Source of the DNA: Laburnicola sp. R22_1
Taxonomy: Eukaryota > Ascomycota > Dothideomycetes > Pleosporales > Didymosphaeriaceae
DNA: 64,000 bases
Assembly: GCA_014281115.1 (NCBI GenBank)
Contig: JACONQ010000003.1
Coordinates: 1,178,001 to 1,242,000, forward strand
Reading direction: 5' to 3'
In this document: positions 55,862 to 64,000 of the stretch, one piece after another
Position numbering within the stretch: position 1 is the stretch's first letter
How the letters are laid out: every line of letters starts with the position of its first letter
Notes under the pieces: generated by a model
Databases searched by the model: none
What the model saw: only the letters and a program-made list of their open reading frames with translations
What the model was told of the DNA's origin: nothing
Made by a program: the position numbers and the translations under genes

Positions 55862-56327
55862 GCTTGCGACAGCGGACCGCAGTCGGAACCTCTAGATCTG
55901 GGTGTGGTATCCGTTGGCGCAGGTGGGCTGGGAGGGCTTGTGGTGTGGGAGAGGTCAAATGAGCGGCGTTGACATGGACAGGATAGGGAAGGAAAGAGGA
56001 AACCGTGGTCACGGCGTGATGAGGGTCACAGTGCAGTCGCAGTTGCGGGCGCCGTCAATAAGTCAAGACTTCGGCTTTGTCGTTGCGCAATGCCAAATAT
56101 CTGTCCTTTCCGCGCCGGTTTACGCTAAAGCCGTCGGCTAGTACGCACCCCTGCACCGCCGGTCGCGCGTCATCATTCGGCAGCCTTCCACGCCTTGCCT
56201 TGGTCTAGTTACATTCACCACAGTTCACAACTGCCTGCCACCTTTACTTTCGCCTCGCTCTCCTCGTATATTTGGCCTACAGCCATCCCCCTCAACCCTT
56301 GCTCGTACCTCTACCCCATATGCCGCC
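55862..56327. promoter_or_regulatory. Divergent promoter region
   Basis: A 466-base spacer between SEC66 and NPL4, both starting outward. CT-rich tracts precede the NPL4 start. No other feature is seen. Confidence 0.35.
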
Positions 56328-58364
56328 ATGATTCTGCGATGCGTGAGCAGAGAGGGCCAGTTCCGACTAAACGTCGAGCCCACGACCACGTTCACCGATA
56401 TCCTGCCCCAAGTAGCAGAGAAGCTACCCCCCAATGTCGATATATCGAGCATCACCGTTAGCAACAAGCCGCATGCAGGCGACTCGAGGAAGCTGGCCGC
56501 GCTGCGAGGCGTCACCTTCCAGCAGGTCGGCTTGAAGTGCGCACCTCGCCCCGATTTGCCGCCAGAGCTAACATTTTCTTCAGACATGGCGATCAGCTCT
56601 TCCTCGACTTTACTGAGCAGTCCACGGTGCCAAATGGCCACACTGTAGCTCCAAGCGGATTTGCCCGCCTCAACGGCAAACCCGTCGATTCCTCTGAAAT
56701 GCCGTCCGTACCCCTCGGCTCCGACACGGAGCTTATCAAGAACCCCTGGGAGGTGGTAAAGCAGTCGCCGCTCGATGACAGATTAGACAAGCTGGATGGG
56801 AAGATCCCGCGCAAGCTGGACCAGAAGATGTGCCGACACGGTCCCAAGGGTATGTGCGACTATTGCATGCCACTGGAACCGTATTCCATGGAATATCTTG
56901 CGGATAAGAAGATCAAGCATCTCTCATTTCACTCTTATCTTAGAAAGATCAACGCGGGGAAGAACAAGCCGGAGAGCGGAACTTCATATATGCCACCGTT
57001 GAGCGAACCATACTATCGCGTACGACCAGATTGTCCGTCCGGTCACAAGCCGTTTCCGGAGGGCATCTGCACAAAGTGCCAGCCCAGCGCCATTTCGCTG
57101 CAACCCCAGGAGTTTCGGATGGTAGACCATGTCGAGTTTGCATCACTAGGTGTTGTTGATGATCTCATCAACTTCTGGAGAGCAACAGGCTGGCAGCGAC
57201 TAGGATTCCTATATGGTCGATACGAAGAGTACGCGGAGGTGCCTTTGGGAACAAAGGCAGTTGTAGAAGCCATCTACGAACCGCCACAGGTCAATGAAGC
57301 CGACGGAATTTCACTGGGTGAATGGGAGAACGAGAAAGAGATCGACGAACTAGCACACCAGTGCGGGCTGCAGAGGGTTGGCGTGATCTTTACCGATCTG
57401 GACGACACCGGAGCTGGAGACGGCAGTGTTATCTGCAAGCGCCACATCGATTCATACTTCCTATCATCACTGGAGATTGTCTTTGCGGCGAGATACCAAG
57501 CGAAATACCCACGGCCCACCAAATGGAGTGAAACGGGCAAGTTCGGATCAAACTTCGTGACTTGCGTAGTGAGCGGTGATGAGAAAGGACAGATCGGCAT
57601 TGCAGCATACCAAGCATCAAACTCGGCAGTGGAAATGGTCAAGGCAGACATCATCGAACCGTCAGCGGAGCCGGCGGTTATGCTCGTGCAGTCAGAAGAC
57701 GATAACGAGGCGCTCAACCGTGCAAGGTATATTCCTGAGGTGTTCTATCGTAAAAAGAACGAGTATGGCGCAAACGTACAGGAGAACGCAAAACCCGCTT
57801 TCCCCTACGAATACCTTCTTGTCACTCTAACACACGGGTTTCCGAATCAGCCAAACCCTCTTTTCACAGGACCGAAATTCCCCATCGAGAACCGAGAAGC
57901 TATGGGCGAGTCGCAGGAACTCACATCATTGTCGAAGACGCTCAACGCCAAAGCAAATGGGTTGGCTCTCAACACCTCCAGTGGGCTTAATGTTATCTCA
58001 AATTTCCACCTACTGTCCTTTATCCATGGCCTGGGCATTCTCGCAAAGGTTGGCTTCCGTTTCCTGCTGATTTCCTTTCTAACAATGAATCCATTAGGAC
58101 GAAGAGTCGCTCCTAGCCAAAGTTGCCACCGAGCACGATCTGTCAGACGGGCTCCAGCTGCAGCATACTGGCGGATGGGCTACTCTGTTAACGATACTCA
58201 AAGAATCTGGTGAGCGCCCCCAGAAACGTTCTTACCATTCGTCTACTTCAGGAGGGCGTGCGACCGCAGAGCATCACCTCCGGCGGCAGCCGTCATTTGG
58301 CTCCGACTCCGATTCAGTTCAGCTAGCTAAGAGGGTAAAGGGGGTTAGCTTGAAGGGAAAGTGA
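56328..58364 (+). CDS. NPL4: Npl4, Cdc48 cofactor for ubiquitylated substrates
   Basis: Npl4 pairs with Ufd1 on the Cdc48/p97 ATPase in ER-associated and chromatin-linked degradation. 646 residues in three exons: 56328-56536, 56584-58048 and 58098-58364 (introns 47 and 49 bases). An N-terminal ubiquitin-like (UBX-like) region ([18 protein letters not shown]) is followed by the Npl4 zinc region from about residue 153 ([13 protein letters not shown], later [19 protein letters not shown]), and then the MPN-type domain with [26 protein letters not shown], which lacks the metalloprotease JAMM histidines as expected. The last exon adds [21 protein letters not shown], the conserved C-terminus, plus a short polar extension. 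Confidence 0.95.
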
Positions 58365-58797
58365 CACTTTCCGTAAAGTAGCTCCTTAGGTTCCTCGTCT
58401 TTGCTTCGATCGATGCGGCCCCTTCGTTGCCTTCGAAAGGTTTAGGAACCGTTCAGATCACCTGATGGTATCCTGGCGCGTGCAGGGAGGCGTAGATAGT
58501 GCTCGCTTGTGCAGGTATAGGTTCCTTGTGGATTGAATGGATGGAATGCGACAGGCATCTTATGGAGTTCATGTAGCGACCAAATCATCAACATAGTGAG
58601 GATCTACATCTGCATGCTTCCCTGGGCCGTGCGGTCGTGACGTGATTGGCATTTCAAATGGCCCGAGCGTCTAACGTGGACGCGCGATGTTTTCACGCGG
58701 GACGCGTTCCACTTTAGCTTCACCTGTACCCATAACACAACCATAGCCCTAGCATTACGTCGAATTCAGGCCCAAATACTAACTCGAGCTCCGCAAT
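58365..58797. other. Intergenic promoter of the RFC gene
   Basis: A 433-base spacer between tandem genes NPL4 and the RFC subunit. Near 58671-58690 lie ACGTGGACGCG and CGCGATG; two ACGCGT-like motifs (GACGCG, GGACGCGT near 58701-58709) resemble MluI-box elements bound by MBF in DNA-replication genes. This is suggestive only. Confidence 0.4.
58701..58709. promoter_or_regulatory. MluI-box-like site upstream of the RFC gene
   Basis: The hexamer GACGCGTT-like core (ACGCGT) about 90 bases before the RFC start matches the MCB element recognised by MBF for G1/S transcription. Position and gene type fit; binding is inferred. Confidence 0.4.
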
Positions 58798-60108
58798 ATG
58801 ACGGACTTCTTTAATCTGAAGGCGCGACAAGCGGCGGCTGCGCAAGCTAGCTCGTCGAAAGCTCCTACGACCAAGCCAGAGACAAACCGATTACAGCCAT
58901 GGGTAGAAAAATAGTAAGACACCAGTTGCACTATGTGCACCCACTCAACCGACAGTATTAATTGATATTATAGCCGTCCGAAGTCACTCTCCGAAGTCAC
59001 AGCCCAAGACAATACGATTCAGATCCTCTCCCGCACGCTGCAGTCCACAAATCTTCCACACATGCTCTTCTACGGTCCACCTGGTACTGGAAAGACATCA
59101 ACCATTCTCGCCCTTGCGAAACAGCTCTATGGCCCCGAGCTTATGAAGTCGCGCGTACTGGAACTCAATGCGTCGGACGAACGTGGTATTTCGATTGTGC
59201 GGGCGAAGGTGAAGGACTTCGCGCGGCAGCAGCTCTCAGTCGCGCCTGCAAACAACATCATGATCGAAGATAAAGACTCAGAGGACGGCGTCAAGCAAGT
59301 GCGGTATAGGGATAAATATCCGTGTCCGCCATTCAAGATTATCGTGCTCGATGAGGCGGACAGTATGACACAGGATGCGCAGAGTGCGCTGAGGAGGACG
59401 ATGGAGACATACTCCAAGATGACGCGATTTTGTCTCGTGTGCAATTACGTTACGCGCATCATTGACCCGCTAGCCTCTAGGTGCTCCAAGTTCCGCTTCA
59501 AGAGTCTAGATCAGGGCAATGCAGTGAAGAGAGTGGAGGACATCGCCAAGTTGGAGGGTGTTGCGCTGGGACAAGGTGTGAGCGAGGAGCTTGTCCGAGT
59601 CGCGGAAGGCGACCTGCGAAAGGCGATCACATTCCTACAATCTGCCGCGCGGCTGGTCGGCTCAATGCAAAAAGGCGGCGCTGGGACAGGAAAACGGAAA
59701 GGACGTGCCGTCGTCGACGCCGAGGATGATGAGATGGACATCGACTCCGCACCCTCCTCCACATCCACCGTTACCACCTCGCATATCGCCGAAATCGCTG
59801 GCGTCATCCCTGATCGCACCCTCGAGTCGCTCACCTCCGTCATCTTTCCTTCTTCACAATCATCGATACAGTACAGCAAGATCGCTAAGGTGGTCGAGGA
59901 TATGATAGCAGAGGGATGGAGCGCGACACAGACGGTGGGACAGCTATACGAAAGAGTGATATATGACGAGCGAGTCGGCGATTTGCAGAAGATGAGGATT
60001 ACGGGTCTGTTTAGTGAGGTGGACAAGAGGCTAGGAGATGGAGGGGACGAGCATCTGGCGGTGCTGGATTTGGGGCTGAGGATCAGCGGCGTGTTGTGCC
60101 AGGGATAA
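58798..60108 (+). CDS. RFC2: Replication factor C small subunit (Rfc2/human RFC4 type)
   Basis: An AAA+ clamp-loader subunit that opens and loads PCNA at primer ends. 416 residues in two exons: 58798-58913 and 58974-60108 (intron 60 bases). The N-terminus MTDFFNLKA, then PWVEKYRPKSLSEV, is a typical RFC box. Walker A GPPGTGKT is at 73-80, the Walker B DEAD at 165-168, and the SRC sensor motif in LASRCSKFRF. A 40-residue low-complexity acidic/Lys insert (KGGAGTGKRKGRAVVDAEDDEMD) interrupts the lid region and is longer than in yeast. The C-terminal collar helices complete the family fold. The length and the insert suggest the Rfc2-type subunit; assignment among small subunits is by resemblance. 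Confidence 0.9.
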
Positions 60109-60672
60109 ATTGAGAGAGACTGAGATGTAGCCATGCGCACCAAGACGAAACGGCGTTGTCGTATGGTATTGGTCGTATGTCCCAGTAAGGATAGCAAGCA
60201 GACGCTCGTGGTCCGATTCAGTGATATGCCGCATCAAACATACTCGATTGACTTTATTCGCCCAAGCATAGCCACCATGCGCCGTAACTTTTCTCTACCC
60301 CACGACCAATACCAATTCGCAACGTCCACTGCGTTCCTCGGCCCAAGACTCTTGTTGTTTGGCAATGATGGGGGGCAAGGTTTCCCCGCAGCATACGTCG
60401 CAAGCTACCGCTCCAATGAGGAAATACCTAGGTCCATGCACGAGAGCTGCCGCACTCCAGGGCTGCATGTGAAGCAGTTTTGCTTGTGCTCTCGGGATGC
60501 TTTCAGATATATAATGTGTTGCGTTCGTCAGTGCTGCAGAGTTGCACCTTCTTGTACCGTTGGCTATTGGAAGAAGCTACCCCGCCTTTCATACATCCTT
60601 TGTTTGCCCTCTACTCACGACGCCCACCAAGTTATCAACCAGATACCTACGTGACAACAGCAACATATCAAC
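60109..60672. other. Intergenic region upstream of the lipocalin-like gene
   Basis: A spacer of 564 bases. A 173-codon open frame (60133-60654) crosses it but lacks domains and sensible composition and ends just before the true start; it is treated as chance. Confidence 0.5.
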
Positions 60673-61618
60673 ATGGCAGCTCCAGCGAACAAGACGATCA
60701 AGGATTTCAGTGGGAAATGGATCATTGTACGTTACTAAGTCTTCCCTGGTCCGACCAGAAGTCTGACAAGAGCTACGCGATGAGGTTCGGGTTTGCTAAT
60801 GTTGTTATAGAACAAGACCATCTCCGATCCTAGGGACCCTCCCCTCGCGCTACAAGGCATCGGATGGGTTACGAGGAAGGCGATTTGTACGGCCAATATT
60901 ACGCAGCATACGAGGATGTGTACGTCTCTGTAGATCCCTCGTCTTCTCTCTGAATACGCCCGAGCATCTGCTTTCTTCGTTCTGACACGATTTACTCCGT
61001 GTTCGCTCGTCGAAGGAATCCCCCCCGTCCTAAGCAGCACTACTCTCTAGCCAGCCAGTCTAACCCCACGCAGACTACAAAGTTCCCGACAACAACCCCT
61101 CCGCAGGCGAGGTCCTCCACATCGATATCGACCAAACCGCCTCCGGCTTTAAAGGCACCAGCGAGAAGCGCGTCTTCGATTGGACGTTCCGCCCGCACTC
61201 GGACTGGATTTTCGGCGATGTGGTAGGCCGCTCGCGCTTCACCACCATCGACGCCCTGCTCAAGGAGGCAAAGGAGAAGGGTGGAACTCAGGAAGAGGAT
61301 GCGAAGTTCTTGAGTGAGGGATGGCTGGAGGAGAGTGCCAATGGGGATGTCATTGAGACCTATGTGGATAATGACGCGAAGGGATGGACAGCATTGTAAG
61401 TTGTTTGACCCTGTTTGTGGGTGTGGTTGAGACAAGCGAGAGCGGGGACCTGGAATAAATTGACCTGAGCTGACTTTTGCTACAGGCAGGTTTGGGGATT
61501 CAGCGATGTCAACGGGGAGAGGTGGTTCACCAGGCGAGTCGTGGTCAGGAGGAAGGATAGGGATGAGGCTGTGAGGACGAGAGTGGTGCATGAATGGGTC
61601 GGAGAGTTGGATGCGTGA
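60673..61618 (+). CDS. Lipocalin-like small fungal protein, unknown function
   Basis: 205 residues in four exons: 60673-60726, 60811-60919, 61074-61395 and 61486-61618 (introns 84, 154 and 90 bases, larger than most genes here). The N-terminus IKDFSGKW followed by NKTISD resembles the first strand of lipocalin/fatty-acid-binding-like fungal proteins. Later elements alternate strands (HIDIDQTASGFKGTSEKRVFDWTFRPHSDWIFGDVVGRSR; VWGFSDVNGERWFTRRVVV), giving a small beta-barrel. Many filamentous fungi carry this unnamed family. There is no signal peptide, so it is likely cytosolic. The exon 2/3 junction (donor GTACGT) was chosen because it preserves the frame. Confidence 0.75.
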
Positions 61619-62872
61619 GCTTGTCTACTGACTGGGCGCAATTCTGGTTGATATGGACTGTCCGGAGAGTTCCTGAGTGCAAAGTAGTGTGCCTTGCTGA
61701 ACATCGTGTAGCGGGCGTCCGTGGACCTCTATTGGATTTTCGTAGTCTATCAATCTTTATATCAAGCGCAAGATAAATCAGCCCATTGACCCTCGAACAG
61801 TGGTCTGGATTGTTGTCATTTATGGCATCTTCGATTTTGACGTCTAGGCTTCCATCTTTAACACGATACCGTTGGATGATGCTGCATCCGCATTGGATAC
61901 CATGAGGGCCCTTCTGCACGAAGACAAATGTGCTTGGCTTCTATGAAGAAGTCCCGTCATCGTGTTTCTCCATAATACCAACGTTTAAAAATCCTTGATA
62001 CGAAGCAGAATGAAGAGCGAGAGACGAAAGACACCATGCAACAGCAATCAGCGTGTACGACCACGCAGCCGAATCTCGCGCCTCAGACTTAAGAACATGC
62101 AGGGGCACGCTACTCGCAGCCGTGGTCAGGCACAACTTTCCGAAAAAGGTACAAGACGCAGGAACAGGATAGTAAACGTGCTAGCTGCAGGGTGGCGCTG
62201 CTACCACTAGACCGGGTCCACATGCAGTTCGCTCGTGGAGATGGTAGCATTCACACCCTCCACTTCGAACCTCCGGCGCTTATCTCAATGACCAATTTAC
62301 GCTCTGCTCCAGACAACCAACAAGCCATTCGTTAATAATAGGATTCAATTGATGATGTCCTTACAGTGCGTCGTGACTAGGGCGTTTCCTATGTCCTAGC
62401 ACTGTCGTACCAATGTCAGCAAGGTCCGCAACACCAAACGCTGGGATCGTGAGATGTTGTGCGAGCCCTGCGTTTGATTGCGATAACACGCGGGAGCCTA
62501 TCGTTGCGGCTGCCACGAGAGCACTGGTTGCACGGCCAACGAACAGGTCGAGGGCGGACCCACAACGGTGACGCTGCGTGTGCGAACGGCTGCTGGGCAC
62601 CCATTCACCTAACCAGGCACCAGGGTCAGGAGCCCGAATTAAGATTAAGCTCGGTGCCCTGCTCGAGTGCCAAGAACTGGATTTCTCGCCCTCCCTTTAT
62701 AAACAATCGCCTGCTCGCTCCATCAACAAACCACCCACACTCGTTCTCCTCAGATCTCAACCTCAGTCTCTCGTTGACCACCCCGCTCACGCTCTTTTCT
62801 CTCTGCCTTCGCCGGCGACGCTCGCAATCTCTTAAATCTCGACTGTCCCTACCCCAAGGTTATATCTTCAAG
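61619..62872. other. Intergenic region, 1.25 kb
   Basis: A mixed-composition spacer with no recognisable gene. The right end (about 62700-62870) is a long CT-rich leader before the secreted protein gene, with TATAAA at about 62698 fitting a TATA box roughly 175 bases upstream of the ATG. Confidence 0.45.
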
Positions 62873-63770
62873 ATGAAGCTCACCACCCTTTTCGCTGTCG
62901 TCGCCAACGCGGCTCTCGCCTTGGGTTCCGTTGCCGCTCCCTTCGAGGACCGTGCCGCCGAGGAGTACAATTCTTGCGCTAGGTATGCCGTTCTCTCCAT
63001 CCTGCATACAGCTATCCCTACAGACGTCCAGTCTGCGCTGCTCGCGCACGAGACTGCATTGACCGATGCCAATGCGCTGGACTGGTACAAGGTGCTTCCG
63101 GCAGACGTCAAGGGCTTGCTTCCCATGTTGTATCCGAAGTAAAAAGCTAATGTGAGTGTGTTTAGTACTACGCCGTGCGCTACCACGACTGTGATCACCA
63201 CTGTCACCCAGACCGTGACTGGTCATGTGTCGTCTAGCGAGGTGAGAGCGCAATTTTCGAGCGCGAGGTACGCAATATGTTACTGATGCTGTACAGGCCG
63301 CGCCGCCAGTCGCTCCGCCGGCCAGCACCGCGGAGCCCGTGCATTCGTCTTCGATTGTTGTGACGGTCCCCATAGTCGTTCCGACCTCCTCGCTGCTCAG
63401 CACCGTGCAGCCTGTGGCGCCGACATCTGCTCCCCCAGTTGCGCCTACGCACTCGAACCCGGGCGTCAGCTCTGGTCTGAGCTCCACGCTGGCCACTCCC
63501 CCGTAAGTCTTCCCGTCTGACTATCAGTGCACTCAACTCACTCACGTTGACAGGTATGCGCCGCCGCCCTATGGCAACGGCACGTCCGCCACCACAAGCG
63601 CAACCGGCACTGGCGCTGCCACTGGCACCATGCCGCACTCGTCTGGCGCTGGCCTCACCGGTACCACGACCTCTCCTCTTACGGCACCCACCAACGGCCA
63701 GGGCAAGATCAACATCACCGTCCTCTCTGTGGTCTTGGTCGTCGTGGCCAGCGCCTTCTTCTCCATCTAA
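62873..63770 (+). CDS. Secreted Ser/Thr-rich, probably GPI-anchored, cell-surface protein
   Basis: The signal peptide (MKLTTLFAVVANAALALGSVAA) is followed by a short conserved helical domain (CARYAVLSILHTAIPTDVQSALL, then WYKVLPADVKGLL), a Thr/Ser/Pro/Val-rich stalk (TTTVITTVTQTVTG; PVAPPASTAEPV) and a hydrophobic C-terminus (ITVLSVVLVVVASAFFSI) fitting a GPI-attachment signal. Firm exons are 63166-63241, 63297-63502 and 63554-63770. The first exon starts at 62873; its 3' end is unclear because three in-phase donors (63085, 63130 and 63139) could join the 63166 acceptor, giving introns of 81, 36 or 27 bases. Only the 81-base choice is a normal size, but it removes the WYKVLP segment. The total is about 236-254 residues. 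Confidence 0.72.
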
Positions 63771-64000
63771 TAAGGCGGGTAACATTGGGGGTTCATACGT
63801 CATTGCGGGATGAGGTTGCGTGGACTTCGGTGGCATGGTATAATCGTTCATGACGGACAATGTTCAGAGTCCTCGTAATGCGGCTCTCTTCAAGCTGTGC
63901 TGGAGATGTTCGAAGGTTAATGTTTTGGTAATGAATCTTACGGTACTGGATTGAGGGACTCTTTTCGATGGGTGGACGTATACCCTTCTCTTTTGTCTAC
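63771..64000. other. 3' flank at window edge
   Basis: Downstream sequence of the surface-protein gene; nothing recognised before the window ends. Confidence 0.4.

Noticed and set aside
58201..58240. Possible extra intron near the end of NPL4 (GTGAGC donor after the ILKESG codons)
   Set aside because: Reading straight through gives the conserved Npl4 C-terminus (ESGERPQKR), so no intron is needed.
60133..60654. 173-codon open frame upstream of the lipocalin-like gene
   Set aside because: No domain, irregular composition with many Cys and Arg, and it overlaps the promoter of a well-supported gene on the same strand; best read as chance.

Overview
The window is chromosomal DNA of a filamentous ascomycete (Pezizomycotina; a Dothideomycete is my guess, made by feel and not proven). 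The signs are many short GT-AG introns of about 45-60 bases, dense genes on both strands, even GC content, and fungus-specific families: an AflR-type Zn2Cys6 factor, a PTH11/rhodopsin-domain membrane protein, DUF2985, Vps3844, mitochondrial YmL37 and a terminal condensation-like NRPS domain. I rebuilt 29 gene models by joining exons at GT-AG sites, with reading phase checked across each junction, plus one broken short-chain dehydrogenase. I saw no tRNA, rRNA, CRISPR array or intact transposon.

Layout. 1-10 kb: the 3' part of VPS53, an FAD/NAD(P) oxidoreductase, a PEBP-family protein, a secreted two-domain protein ending in an AIM6-like phosphodiesterase, and an EthD-domain protein. 10.6-12 kb: a rhodopsin-domain membrane protein. 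14-32.5 kb (possibly 9.7-37 kb): a secondary-metabolite gene cluster. It holds an AflR-like regulator, a cytochrome P450, a MOSC/ferredoxin-reductase/2Fe-2S fusion, a secreted FAD-linked oxidase, an MFS exporter, a methyltransferase, an FAD monooxygenase and a 1606-residue NRPS with domain order T-C-A-T-C(terminal). A second P450, facing a DUF2985 membrane protein, follows. 37.4-38.4 kb: a frameshifted dehydrogenase. 39-64 kb: mostly conserved housekeeping genes (DUF726 protein, UTP23, PPE1, mitochondrial YmL37, Vps3844, SEC66, NPL4, RFC subunit), an AT-rich island at about 49.8-51.6 kb, and a secreted Ser/Thr-rich protein at the right edge.

How the cluster may work. The NRPS has only one adenylation domain. 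It begins with a carrier domain that must be charged from elsewhere, and it ends in a condensation-like domain whose SHxxxD motif fits the release/cyclisation domains of fungal NRPSs. The P450s, FAD oxidase, FAD monooxygenase and methyltransferase would tailor the product and the MFS protein would export it. Exact copies of TCGGNNNCCGA, which fits the TCG-N5-CGA core of AflR sites, lie upstream of the EthD gene, the MFS gene, the NRPS/monooxygenase pair and the P450/DUF2985 pair. Related CGG-N3-CCG sites lie upstream of the other P450 and the oxidase/reductase pair. This suggests one regulon reaching beyond the obvious core.
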